Shown: positions 53,949-61,963 of the stretch, piece by piece
How positions within the stretch are numbered: the stretch's first letter is position 1
Layout: the number at the start of each line of letters is the position of its first letter
NCBI RefSeq assembly: GCF_000058485.1
Contig: NC_008278.1
Span: 1,296,962 to 1,360,961, forward strand
Direction: 5' to 3'
Length of the DNA stretch: 64,000 nucleotides
Source: Frankia alni ACN14a
GTDB lineage: Bacteria; Actinomycetota; Actinomycetes; Frankiales; Frankiaceae
Notes under the pieces: model-generated
What the model was told of the DNA's origin: nothing
Database searches by the model: none
What the model saw: the letters and a program-made list of their open reading frames with translations, nothing else
Position numbers and translations under genes: made by a program

Positions 53949-55334
53949 TCACCGGCGCAGGAGGAACGGCTCCGGGTCGCGGGGGGCGCGCGGGGTGGGC
54001 GGCGCGGCGGCGTGCCCGACGCCCACCGCGCCCATCGGCACCCAGCCGGCCGGCAGGTCGAGCACCGCCCCGACCACCTCGGCGCAGAACAGCGTCGAGG
54101 AGACCCAGCAGGAGCCGAGCCCCTCGGTGGCGAGCGCCACCAGCAGGTTCTGCACCCCGGCGCCGACGGCGACGGTGAACATCCGCTCCTCGGCGGCGGC
54201 CCGGCGGGCGTCGGGGTAGGGATGCGCCCCGTCGAGGACCATGACCGGAACGACGAGCAGGGGGGCCCGGCGCAGCACGTCCCCGCGCCGCAGCCGCCGG
54301 TCCACCGCGGCCTCGTCGAACCCGTCGCGGCGCAGGTCCTCGGCCCAGGCGGCGGCCATCGCGGCGAGCAGCTCGGCCCGGCGCTCGGTGACGAGTACGA
54401 AGCGCCACGGGGTGGTGTGGTGCGGGGCCGGGGCGGTCAGGGCTGCTGCGACGGCCCGCTCGACCGCGGCCGGGTCGACCGGGGCGGCGCTGAACTCGCG
54501 CACCGTGCGCCGCTCGCTCAGCGCCGCCCGCCGTGCCTCCAGCGAACCGAGGCGGAACATGTCCTCGCCGCTGGGCCGCAGCAGCGAGCGCGCCCCCGTC
54601 CCGTCGTCGGGCAGCCGGCCGTAGCCGCGCACGACCGCCACCGGGGTGGCGCCGAGCTTGCCCTTGACCAGGTCGGCCGCGGCCGCCAGCTCGTCGGCCT
54701 CGGCGACCTCGGTCATGCCCAGCTCGTTGCCGTACCCGTCGACGTCGCCGATGTGGCTGCGCAGCGCGGCCATGCCGGCGACGCCGATGGCCATGTCGGT
54801 CAGGCCGCGCCGCCACGGCCGTCCCGCGGTGTCGGTGACGACGACCGCCACGTCCACGCCGAGCAGCGCGGCGACGCCGGCCCGCAGCCGGGCGGCGCTG
54901 GCGTCCGGATCCACCGGGAGCAGGGCGAGGGAGTCCTTGGCGATGTTCGACGCGTCGACCCCGGCACTCGCCAGGACGAAGCCGTGATGCGTCTCGACGA
55001 TCCGGGTCGGTCCGCGGCGGGCCACCTCGCGGACCGATTCGGCGTCGATCGCGGCCTGCCGGGCGGCCTCCCGATCGCCGGCCGCGGCGATCAGCCGTCC
55101 CTCGGCCTTGGACACGATCTTCGAGGTGACGACGAGGACGTCGCCGTCGGCGAGCGGCCGCCCGGTTGCGGCCGCCGCCGCGGCCACGGCGGCGGCGAGA
55201 TCGTCCCCCGGCCGGATCTCCCCGATTCCGGTCAGCCCGAACACCGTCAGCGTCCCGCTGGGCGGCCGCCGCTCAGACACCTGCGACGGCTCAGACACCG
55301 GCGACGGCTCAGACACCGGCGACGGCTCAGACAC
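53949..55334 (-). CDS. fbiB: F420 gamma-glutamyl ligase / reductase fusion
   Basis: 461 residues. The N-terminal CofE-like domain (about 25-245) adds glutamates to F420-0 using [54 protein letters not shown]. The C-terminal nitroreductase-fold domain (about 270-455: [32 protein letters not shown]) reduces dehydro-F420. The GTG at 55334 has GGAGG 6 nt upstream and overlaps the fbiA stop by 8 bp. Its first 20 residues are VSEPSP repeats made by duplication of this junction. Confidence 0.93.
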   Translation of the reverse strand: MSEPSPVSEPSPVSEPSQVSERRPPSGTLTVFGLTGIGEIRPGDDLAAAVAAAAAATGRPLADGDVLVVTSKIVSKAEGRLIAAAGDREAARQAAIDAESVREVARRGPTRIVETHHGFVLASAGVDASNIAKDSLALLPVDPDASAARLRAGVAALLGVDVAVVVTDTAGRPWRRGLTDMAIGVAGMAALRSHIGDVDGYGNELGMTEVAEADELAAAADLVKGKLGATPVAVVRGYGRLPDDGTGARSLLRPSGEDMFRLGSLEARRAALSERRTVREFSAAPVDPAAVERAVAAALTAPAPHHTTPWRFVLVTERRAELLAAMAAAWAEDLRRDGFDEAAVDRRLRRGDVLRRAPLLVVPVMVLDGAHPYPDARRAAAEERMFTVAVGAGVQNLLVALATEGLGSCWVSSTLFCAEVVGAVLDLPAGWVPMGAVGVGHAAAPPTPRAPRDPEPFLLRR

Positions 55335-55343
55335 CGGCAACCT
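55272..55343. repeat. 18-bp tandem repeat across the fbiA stop / fbiB start
   Basis: Four 18-bp units (55272, 55290, 55308, 55326), two identical and two diverged. The unit contains the fbiA stop codon and the fbiB GTG start. Reading into fbiB, it yields four VSEPSP-like hexapeptides. Confidence 0.92.
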
Positions 55344-56397
55344 CCAGCGCCGAGCGGACGATCGCCACCGTCGCTGCCAGGTCGGTCATCAGCAGGGGCC
55401 GCGCGAGCACGGTCGCCCCGGGCACGACCGCACCGGCGTCGACCGTGTCGACCAGCCAGCCGTCGAGCAGCCCCGCCGCCGCTGCGGCGAGTCCCTCCGC
55501 CGTCCCGGCGAGTCCTTCCGCCGTCCCGGCGAGTCCTTCCGCCGTCCCGGCCGGGCCCTCCACCGACCCGGCGCCGGCCTGCGCGGGTGTCGCCGCCGCG
55601 CGCCCGCGGCCCCCGTAGTGCACCCCCACGGCCTGCGCGGACGTCTCCACGCCGATGGCGGTCAGGCAGGCGTCGGCCATCCCGCGCACCGCCGCCCCGC
55701 CGATGATCGGCGAGACCCCGACCACCGGCGCCGCGGTCTCCCGCACGGCGTCCCGGATGCCCGGCACGGCGAGGATCGTGCCGATCGAGACGACCGGGTT
55801 CGAGGGTGGGAGCAGCACGACGTCGGCCTCGCCGATGGCGTCGAGCACCCCCGGCGCCGGCTTCGCCGTCTCGGCCCGCAGCGGCACGATCGCCTGGGCC
55901 GGCACGGCGGCGCGCAGCCGCAGCCACCATTCCTGGAAGTGCACGGCCCGCTGGCCGTCCTCGTCGGCGATGACCACGTGGGTCTCCACGCGGTCGTCCG
56001 TCATCGGCAGCAACCGCACCCCGGGCTTCCAGCGCTCACACAGCGCCCGCACCACGTCCGACAGGGGGTAGCCGGCGTCGAGCATCTCGGTGCGCACCAG
56101 GTGGGTGGCAAGGTCGCGGTCACCGAGCCCGAACCAGGCCGGTCCGACCCCGTAGGCGGCGAGCTCCTCGGCCACGACGAACGACTCGCCCTCCCGACCC
56201 CACCCCCGTTCGGCGGAGATCCCGCCGCCGAGGGTGTACATCACCGTGTCGAGGTCGGGGCAGATGCGCAGGCCGTGCAGGGTGATGTCGTCGCCGGTGT
56301 TGCCGATCACCGTCACCTCGGCGTCGGGCAGCGCCGCAAGCACGCCACGCAGGAAACGGGCGCCGCCGATCCCGCCGGCCAGGGCTGTCACTCTCAC
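55327..56397 (-). CDS. fbiA: 2-phospho-L-lactate transferase (CofD/FbiA)
   Basis: 356 residues. Transfers the phospho-lactate (or phosphoenolpyruvate-derived) moiety to Fo, giving (dehydro)F420-0. Motifs: [17 protein letters not shown] at the start, [46 protein letters not shown]. Three 21-bp repeats (55489-55551) give an LAGTAEG linker near the C-terminus. GTG 56397 is at the family N-terminus, with CAGGAT 8 nt upstream and no ribosome site. It is co-directional and overlapping with fbiB, 57 bp downstream of a tetR gene. Confidence 0.93.
   Translation of the reverse strand: MRVTALAGGIGGARFLRGVLAALPDAEVTVIGNTGDDITLHGLRICPDLDTVMYTLGGGISAERGWGREGESFVVAEELAAYGVGPAWFGLGDRDLATHLVRTEMLDAGYPLSDVVRALCERWKPGVRLLPMTDDRVETHVVIADEDGQRAVHFQEWWLRLRAAVPAQAIVPLRAETAKPAPGVLDAIGEADVVLLPPSNPVVSIGTILAVPGIRDAVRETAAPVVGVSPIIGGAAVRGMADACLTAIGVETSAQAVGVHYGGRGRAAATPAQAGAGSVEGPAGTAEGLAGTAEGLAGTAEGLAAAAAGLLDGWLVDTVDAGAVVPGATVLARPLLMTDLAATVAIVRSALEVAGV
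55489..55551. repeat. 21-bp in-frame tandem repeat in fbiA
   Basis: Three near-identical 21-bp units encode GLAGTAE heptads in a surface linker absent from shorter FbiA proteins. Confidence 0.85.
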
Positions 56398-56405
56398 ATC
56401 AAGCG

Positions 56406-56411
56406 ATCCTG
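56406..56411 (-). promoter_or_regulatory. -10-like box, leaderless fbiA
   Basis: CAGGAT ends 8 nt before GTG 56397; no ribosome site. Confidence 0.45.
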
Positions 56412-56454
56412 GCACCGACGCCCGCCGGGTGGGTCACCGGCCGGTCGGGACGGG

Positions 56455-57063
56455 TCAGCCGAGCCGGGGGCGGGCGAACAGCGGCGCGACCCAGCCGTTG
56501 AACTCCGGCCGGGCGGGCAGCGAGGTGTCCCGGCAGAACGAGGCCAGCAGGAAGTGCACGAGATGGCTGGTCGGCCGGCTGGGCGCGGGGTTGGCCAGGC
56601 CGCCCTCGATCGTGGCGACGACCGCGTCCGCGGCCAACGCCCGGTCGGCCTCGGGGACGTAGTCGTGCACCGCGGCCAGGGAGAGGCCGTGCAGCCAGGC
56701 GTGCAGCCGCTCGTGGTACTCCATCACCGGCTCGGCGTGCGGAGCGCGCTCGGCGACGCACGGATGCAGCGTGCGCCGGCGTTCCACCGAGTCGAGGGCG
56801 AGGAAGAGCTTGTCCGCCGGGTTTCCGGGCAGGCCCGCGATCCGTTCCACCTCGACGTCGAGCAGGCGGTTGAGCACGGCCGCGAACGCGTGGTCCTTCG
56901 ACCGGAAGTACCAGTAGACGGACCCGGGCTCGATCCCGGCGGACCGGGCGATCTCCGCGATGGACGTCCCGGCGAAACCGCGGGCCAGGAACTGTTCCTC
57001 GGCGACGGCGAGCAGCGCGTCGATCCGTTCCTCGCGGGGAACCTCCTGGCGGTTTCGGGGCAC
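56455..57063 (-). CDS. TetR family transcriptional regulator
   Basis: 202 residues. Helix-turn-helix TSIAEIARSAGIEPGSVYWY followed by FRSKDHAF, typical TetR. The C-terminal domain is helical with no recognised ligand class. GTG 57063 is preferred: it begins the conserved protein and has TACGCT 6 nt upstream; the longer frame to 57117 has no ribosome site. It ends 57 bp before fbiA on the same strand and is divergent from the small gene at 57432, so control of either is possible. Confidence 0.87.
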   Translation of the reverse strand: MPRNRQEVPREERIDALLAVAEEQFLARGFAGTSIAEIARSAGIEPGSVYWYFRSKDHAFAAVLNRLLDVEVERIAGLPGNPADKLFLALDSVERRRTLHPCVAERAPHAEPVMEYHERLHAWLHGLSLAAVHDYVPEADRALAADAVVATIEGGLANPAPSRPTSHLVHFLLASFCRDTSLPARPEFNGWVAPLFARPRLG

Positions 57064-57069
57064 CTGATC

Positions 57070-57075
57070 AGCGTA
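57070..57075 (-). promoter_or_regulatory. -10-like box, leaderless tetR
   Basis: TACGCT ends 6 nt before GTG 57063; no ribosome site. Confidence 0.4.
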
Positions 57076-57381
57076 ACGACTTCGGCTCCGGGGGAGGAGT
57101 GATTCGTATGGAAGCACACGTCGCCCGCGTGCGATACCCAGCCGGCTCCCGGTGTAAACGTCGGCACACGGCGAGTGGTGTACCTCACATTTTGGGTGCG
57201 CCGGCGGTCCGCCCTCGTTCAGTCGGAGGGTGTCCGGGCAGGTCAGGGGTCCTGCCGTGGGGGCGCTTCGCGGATAACCGGGCGGTCGTCCGGGGATGAC
57301 CGGATCGTCATCCCGCCGCCGCGCCAGGGCGCCACCCGGGATGTGTCGTCCCTCACCCGGTTTCTCTTGATTCCGGTTAGA

Positions 57382-57410
57382 GAGAGCTGTGAGAGTGAAC
57401 GTGAGCTCTC
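57382..57410 (+). promoter_or_regulatory. Stem-loop upstream of small gene
   Basis: GAGAGCT and AGCTCTC are 7-bp arms separated by 15 nt, ending 21 nt before the ATG and close to its ribosome site. It could be an operator or an RNA structure in the leader. Confidence 0.4.
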
Positions 57411-57431
57411 CACGTCGCTGGAAGGACCGTT

Positions 57432-57728
57432 ATGTCCGACGTCAGGACCACCAAGAGCCTCGAAGCCCTGTCCGCCTCCCTCAACCGTGCGCTTGCGGGG
57501 GCGCGTGCCCCCCAGGTCGTCGCCGCCCGCCGGGCGCAGATGCGGCGATCCGCGGCGATGGCCGCCGAGCCCCCCGCCGCCGGCCGGGCCGACCAACCGC
57601 ACCGCCGAGCCCAGGCCGAGACCGACGTCCTCGCCGCCCGCAGCCGGACCAACATGCTGATCGGCACGCTCGACCGGCTGCGCCGGCCGGGCACCGGCTG
57701 GCGGGCCGCCGGCCGCGCCACGCCCTGA
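57432..57728 (+). CDS. Small hypothetical protein
   Basis: 98 residues, rich in Ala and Arg, predicted mostly helical, no membrane segment and no recognised family. ATG 57432 has GGAAGGA 5 nt upstream, a strong site, which is the main support for it being a gene. It ends 309 bp before fbiC on the same strand. A role in F420 metabolism is only a positional guess. Confidence 0.65.
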   Translation: MSDVRTTKSLEALSASLNRALAGARAPQVVAARRAQMRRSAAMAAEPPAAGRADQPHRRAQAETDVLAARSRTNMLIGTLDRLRRPGTGWRAAGRATP

Positions 57729-58037
57729 TCCTCAAGCCCTGATCCTCAAGCCCTGATCCGCGCAACTCCGTGATCCGTACGAACCCATGATCCGCGCGGG
57801 CTCCCCGAGCCGCCGACATCCCCCCGCTGCCGGCGACCGGGGGTCCGCCCCCGGATCCGCCCCCGCCCCCCGCGACTCCATCCCCGAGGTGCCCCAGGTT
57901 CCGGCTCCGCTGTGGTGTCGTCGCTTCTGCTGATTGTCCGCAACCCCGTGTCCCTTCGACACCGGTGGTGACGGGCCGGGCCCGTCGACCCACCGGGCGT
58001 CGGCCGACCCGGCGCCACCGGAGAGCCAGAGGAAGCA
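57729..58037. other. Region between the small gene and fbiC
   Basis: It begins with a decaying tandem repeat (57715-57775) of CCTGATCCTCAAGC-like 14-bp units, with further GATCCG copies to about 57805. The rest shows no gene. The fbiC ribosome site is at 58026-58033. Confidence 0.5.
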
Positions 58038-60794
58038 ATGACCAGTACGGCGGCGACTCCCGACGGCGTGGGCGGCCAGGCGGCCGAGCCCGGCCACGAC
58101 CCGGGCCTGCCCCAGCCGTCGCCGGGCGCCGACGTGCCCCAGCCGTCGCCGGGCGCCGACGCCGTGCCGTCCGCGTCGGCGATGCGCCGGGCGCTGCGGC
58201 GGGCCCGCGACGGCGCCACCCTCGATGCCGTGGAGGCGGCGGTCCTGTTGGCCGCCCGCGGCGAGGATCTCGCCGATCTGAGCGCGTCGGCGGGCCGGGT
58301 GCGCGACGCGGGCCTGGCCTCCCTCGGCCGTCCGGGTGTCGTCACGTATTCGCCGAAGGTGTTCATCCCGCTGACCCGGCTGTGCCGGGACCGCTGCCAT
58401 TACTGCACGTTCGCCACCGTGCCCCACCGGCTGCCTGCGCCGTACCTCACCGTCGACGAGGTGCTCGACATCGCCCGGGCGGGCGCGGCGGCCGGCTGCG
58501 CCGAGGCGCTGTTCACCCTGGGCGATCGGCCCGAGGACCGCTGGCCCGCGGCCCGGGAGTGGCTCGACGCCCACGGCTACGACTCGACGCTGGGCTACCT
58601 GCGCGCCGTCGCGATCGCCGTGCTGGAGGAGACCGGGCTGCTGCCGCACCTGAACCCGGGCGTGCTGAGCTGGGCTGAGCTGGCCCGTCTCAAGCCCGTC
58701 GCCCCGTCGATGGGGATGATGCTGGAGACGACGGCGACCCGGCTGTGGTCGCAGCCGGGCGGCGCGCACTTCGGCTCGCCCGACAAGGAGCCGGCGGTCC
58801 GGCTGCGGGTGCTCACCGACGCCGGCCGGCTGTCGATCCCCTTCACCACCGGCCTGCTGCTCGGCATCGGCGAGACCCGGGCCGAGCGCGCCGAGACGAT
58901 CTTCGAGCTGCGGGGGCTGGCCCGCCGGTACGGCTCCATCCAGGAAGTGATCGTTCAGAACTTCCGGGCCAAGGACGACACCGCGATGCGTTCCGCGCCC
59001 GACGTCGGCGCCGAGGAGCTGGCCGCGGCCGTCGCCGTGACCCGGCTCGTGCTCGGCCCGACGATGCGGGTGCAGGCCCCGCCGAACCTCGTCGACCCGG
59101 CCGAGTGCGCCCTGCTGCTGGCCGCCGGCATCGACGACTGGGGCGGCGTCTCGCCCGTCACCCCGGACCATGTCAACCCCGAGCGTCCCTGGCCGGATCT
59201 GGACGTGCTGCGCGAGGCGACGGCCCGGGCCGGCTTCGCGCTGCGCCCCCGGCTCACGGTGTACCCGTCGCACCTGGACGAGCCGTGGATCGATCCGCGC
59301 CTCGCCGGCCATGTGCGCGCGCTGGCCGGCCCGGACGGGCTGCTCGCCGAGGGCGCCCGGCCCGTCGGACGGCCCTGGCAGGAGCCCGACGGCGGTCTCG
59401 GTGACACCGGCCGCGTCGACCTGCACACCGCGGTCGACACCGTCGGACGCCACAGCGCCACCCGGGCCGACTTCGACACCGTCTACGGCGACTGGGAGTC
59501 GCTGCGGGCGGAGGTCAGCGCGGCCGGCACGGGAGTCGACGGCGTCGTGGGCACCGGCAGCCGCGCCGTCGCGGCCCGGGCCGCCGGCCTGGCCGCCGCC
59601 GGCGCCGGCGGCGGCCAGGCCGGCGCGCCGGAGCGGATCGACTCCGACGTGCGGGCCGCGTTGCGCCGCGCCGGCACCGATCCGGCCGGGATCACCGACG
59701 CCGAGGCCCTGACCCTGTTCGGGGCCGAGGGGGTGGCGCTGGAGGAGCTCTGCTCGCTCGCGGACGGGCTGCGCCGCGACGTGGTGGGCGACGACGTCAC
59801 CTACATCGTCAATCGCAACATCAACTTCACGAACGTCTGCTACACCGGCTGCCGGTTCTGCGCGTTCGCGCAGCGCCGCGGGGACGCGGACGCGTACACG
59901 CTGTCGCTGTCGGAGGTGGGCAGCCGGGCCGCCGAGGCGTGGTCGGTCGGCGCCACCGAGGTCTGCGTGCAGGGCGGCATCCACCCGGACCTGCCCGGCA
60001 CCGCCTACTTCGAGCTCGCCCGCGAGATCAAGCGGGCGGCCCCGGGGCTGCACCTGCACGCGTACTCCCCGATGGAGGTGCTCAACGGGGTCACCCGGAC
60101 GGGGATGTCCGTCGAGGACTGGCTGGTGGCGGCGCGAGAGGCCGGCGTCGACTCGATCCCGGGCACGGCGGCGGAGATCCTCGACGACGAGGTCCGCTGG
60201 GTGCTGACCAAGGGCAAGCTGCCCACGGCGAGCTGGGTCGAGGTGGTCAGCACCGCGCACCGGGTGGGCCTGCGCTCGACGGCCACGATGATGTACGGCC
60301 ACGTGGACACCCCGGCGCACTGGGTCGCGCACCTGCGGCTGCTGCGCCGCATCCAGGACTCCACGGGCGGCTTCACCGAGTTCGTCGCGCTGCCGTTCGT
60401 CCACCACAGCTCGCCGATCTACCTGGCCGGCGTGGCCCGGCCGGGCCCCACGGTGCAGGAGAACCGGGCGGTGCACGCGATGGCGCGGATCCTGCTGCAC
60501 GGCGCGATCGACAACATCCAGTGCTCCTGGGTGAAGCTCGGCGTCGACGGCTGCCGCTCGGTGCTCGCCGGCGGGGTGAACGACATCGGCGGGACGTTGA
60601 TGGAGGAGACGATCAGCCGGATGGCCGGCTCCCAGCACGGTTCGCGGCGATCCGTGGCCGAGTTGGAGGAGGTGGCCGCCGGGGCGGGTCGTCCCGCTCG
60701 GCAACGGACGACGACGTATGGGCGGGTGCCGGACGAGCGCTTTCACGCTGCCCGAGGCGGCCCCGTCCGGACCATGCTGCCGGTGGTGTCCTGA
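58038..60794 (+). CDS. fbiC: Fo synthase, CofG-CofH fusion
   Basis: 918 residues. Radical SAM enzyme joining tyrosine to 5-amino-6-ribitylaminouracil to make Fo, the F420 chromophore. It has two radical SAM domains, each with a CxxxCxxC cluster site: C116/C120/C123 in CRDRCHYC (CofG half) and C601/C605/C608 in CYTGCRFC (CofH half). The ATG has GAGGAAG at good spacing. The N-terminal 50 residues contain a duplicated PQPSPGAD segment (27-bp repeat), and an Ala/Gly-rich linker (about 515-535) joins the halves. It complements fbiAB on the other side of the tetR gene. Confidence 0.95.
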   Translation: MTSTAATPDGVGGQAAEPGHDPGLPQPSPGADVPQPSPGADAVPSASAMRRALRRARDGATLDAVEAAVLLAARGEDLADLSASAGRVRDAGLASLGRPGVVTYSPKVFIPLTRLCRDRCHYCTFATVPHRLPAPYLTVDEVLDIARAGAAAGCAEALFTLGDRPEDRWPAAREWLDAHGYDSTLGYLRAVAIAVLEETGLLPHLNPGVLSWAELARLKPVAPSMGMMLETTATRLWSQPGGAHFGSPDKEPAVRLRVLTDAGRLSIPFTTGLLLGIGETRAERAETIFELRGLARRYGSIQEVIVQNFRAKDDTAMRSAPDVGAEELAAAVAVTRLVLGPTMRVQAPPNLVDPAECALLLAAGIDDWGGVSPVTPDHVNPERPWPDLDVLREATARAGFALRPRLTVYPSHLDEPWIDPRLAGHVRALAGPDGLLAEGARPVGRPWQEPDGGLGDTGRVDLHTAVDTVGRHSATRADFDTVYGDWESLRAEVSAAGTGVDGVVGTGSRAVAARAAGLAAAGAGGGQAGAPERIDSDVRAALRRAGTDPAGITDAEALTLFGAEGVALEELCSLADGLRRDVVGDDVTYIVNRNINFTNVCYTGCRFCAFAQRRGDADAYTLSLSEVGSRAAEAWSVGATEVCVQGGIHPDLPGTAYFELAREIKRAAPGLHLHAYSPMEVLNGVTRTGMSVEDWLVAAREAGVDSIPGTAAEILDDEVRWVLTKGKLPTASWVEVVSTAHRVGLRSTATMMYGHVDTPAHWVAHLRLLRRIQDSTGGFTEFVALPFVHHSSPIYLAGVARPGPTVQENRAVHAMARILLHGAIDNIQCSWVKLGVDGCRSVLAGGVNDIGGTLMEETISRMAGSQHGSRRSVAELEEVAAGAGRPARQRTTTYGRVPDERFHAARGGPVRTMLPVVS

Positions 60795-61243
60795 CACCCG
60801 CCAAGTCGGCGCCATCAGAAACTACTCTAAGTAGTCGCGAGGGCCGGCTTGGCCGATGGCGATGCCGGGCCGGTATAGGTTTAAGACGCTTGTCTGATTG
60901 CGTCACTGCCCGTTTAGGCCCTTTATGTCCGTTAGCTTCGGGCGGCATAATGCGGTCATCGCCGTCGGACCGATTGCACACAGTTACTGATCGGAAGGCC
61001 GCCTGGACCCTCGGCGATGGTGTGCAGTGACTGTGAGCTATGGTCTCATCGCTGGTTGTAGAAGATGTTGCGCCGGTGGGGTTGACGCGACCGACTCGGG
61101 AGCGTGTAATTACCGGCGTGTCATTCCCCTCGCTGGCGGGGTTCGTGCGGTAGTGCGTCGCCTGACCGGTGTGGAACCAGTCACCTGCGCGCCGGCGCCC
61201 AGGGGGTGGCCGACCGCACCGCGACGGGTCTGGAGGAGTCCCC
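60795..61243. other. Upstream region of whiB2-like gene
   Basis: 449 bp, notably AT-richer between 60870 and 61130 than its surroundings, as expected for a heavily regulated promoter region. It contains the stem ACTACT-cta-AGTAGT (60821-60835) and several T/A-rich hexamers. No gene was supported. Confidence 0.5.
60821..60835. promoter_or_regulatory. Short palindrome after fbiC / before whiB2
   Basis: ACTACT-cta-AGTAGT, a perfect 6-bp inverted repeat 27 bp after the fbiC stop. Operator or weak terminator. Confidence 0.4.
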
Positions 61244-61873
61244 ATGGAGCACACCGACGCGGGCGTCCACACCGTCCTCGCGGACGTCGAGCGTCCCGCT
61301 GAGCATGACCCGTTCGGTGACCACTCCGAGCGGGTGCTTGCCGAACGGCCCACCCAGGCCACACCTGAGCCGCGCCCGCGGCCGGCGCTGGCCGCGGCCG
61401 GCGTCCCACCGGCCAGGTCGGGCTCGCCCGATCTGGGTACCGGTGCCACCCCGTTCGCCCCCGGCCCGCGGGCCGGGGCGGACGTCGACGTCCTCGTGCG
61501 CGCGAGCGGCGAGACCGACGTCGACGACGATCCGGCCGTCGACGATCTCGACGTCGACGGCCCGGCCCTCGAGGCCGCCGACGACCCCGCCGTCGACCTG
61601 CCGGACACCCTCGCCCCAGTGATCGATCTGGGGCTGGGTGACCTGCTCGGCGAGGCGATGGAGTGGCAGGAGCGCGCCCTGTGCGCGCAGACCGATCCCG
61701 AGGCGTTCTTCCCCGAGAAGGGTGGTTCGACCCGGGAGGCCAAGCGCATCTGTTCGGGCTGCGAGGTCCGGGCCGAGTGCCTCGAGTACGCCCTGGAGAA
61801 CGACGAGCGGTTCGGGATCTGGGGCGGCATGTCCGAACGGGAACGACGCAAACAACGGCGCCGAGCGGTCTGA
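61244..61873 (+). CDS. whiB2: WhiB family transcriptional regulator (WhiB2/WhmD-like)
   Basis: 209 residues. An iron-sulphur protein that partners sigma factor; WhiB2/WhmD proteins control septation and division. The four cluster cysteines are C147, C170, C173 and C179 (C-x22-C-x2-C-x5-C), followed by GIWGG (about 192) and a basic ERERRKQRRR tail. The N-terminal 130 residues are an acidic, Asp/Pro-rich extension; typical WhiB2 is about 90-130 residues. ATG 61244 has GGAGGA 6 nt upstream. It lies in the fbi neighbourhood, as in mycobacteria (whiB2 beside fbiA/fbiB). Confidence 0.92.
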   Translation: MEHTDAGVHTVLADVERPAEHDPFGDHSERVLAERPTQATPEPRPRPALAAAGVPPARSGSPDLGTGATPFAPGPRAGADVDVLVRASGETDVDDDPAVDDLDVDGPALEAADDPAVDLPDTLAPVIDLGLGDLLGEAMEWQERALCAQTDPEAFFPEKGGSTREAKRICSGCEVRAECLEYALENDERFGIWGGMSERERRKQRRRAV

Positions 61874-61963
61874 ACCCGGGCGGTGGGTGGCGTCCGGCGG
61901 GGTGCGGGCGGCCCGGCCGCGCCGCGCGCCCTCGCGGTTCTGCCCGGGCCACGCCCGTCGGCG

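Larger units (their letters stand above)
57064..57431. other. Divergent intergenic region, tetR / small gene
   Basis: 368 bp. It holds a -10-like AGCGTA/TACGCT box for tetR (57070-57075), a TTGATT hexamer (about 57367-57372) as a possible -35 element for the small gene, and a stem-loop (57382-57410). No further gene supported. Confidence 0.4.

Noticed and set aside
55272-55343. Iteron-like replication or regulator array
   Set aside because: Period 18 in frame with fbiB and located at the overlap of two coding genes; a coding expansion explains it.
57732-60815. A 1027-residue open frame antisense to fbiC
   Set aside because: High GC keeps antisense frames open. The sense frame encodes unmistakable FbiC with both radical SAM sites; the antisense product is Arg/Gly/His-rich with no domain.
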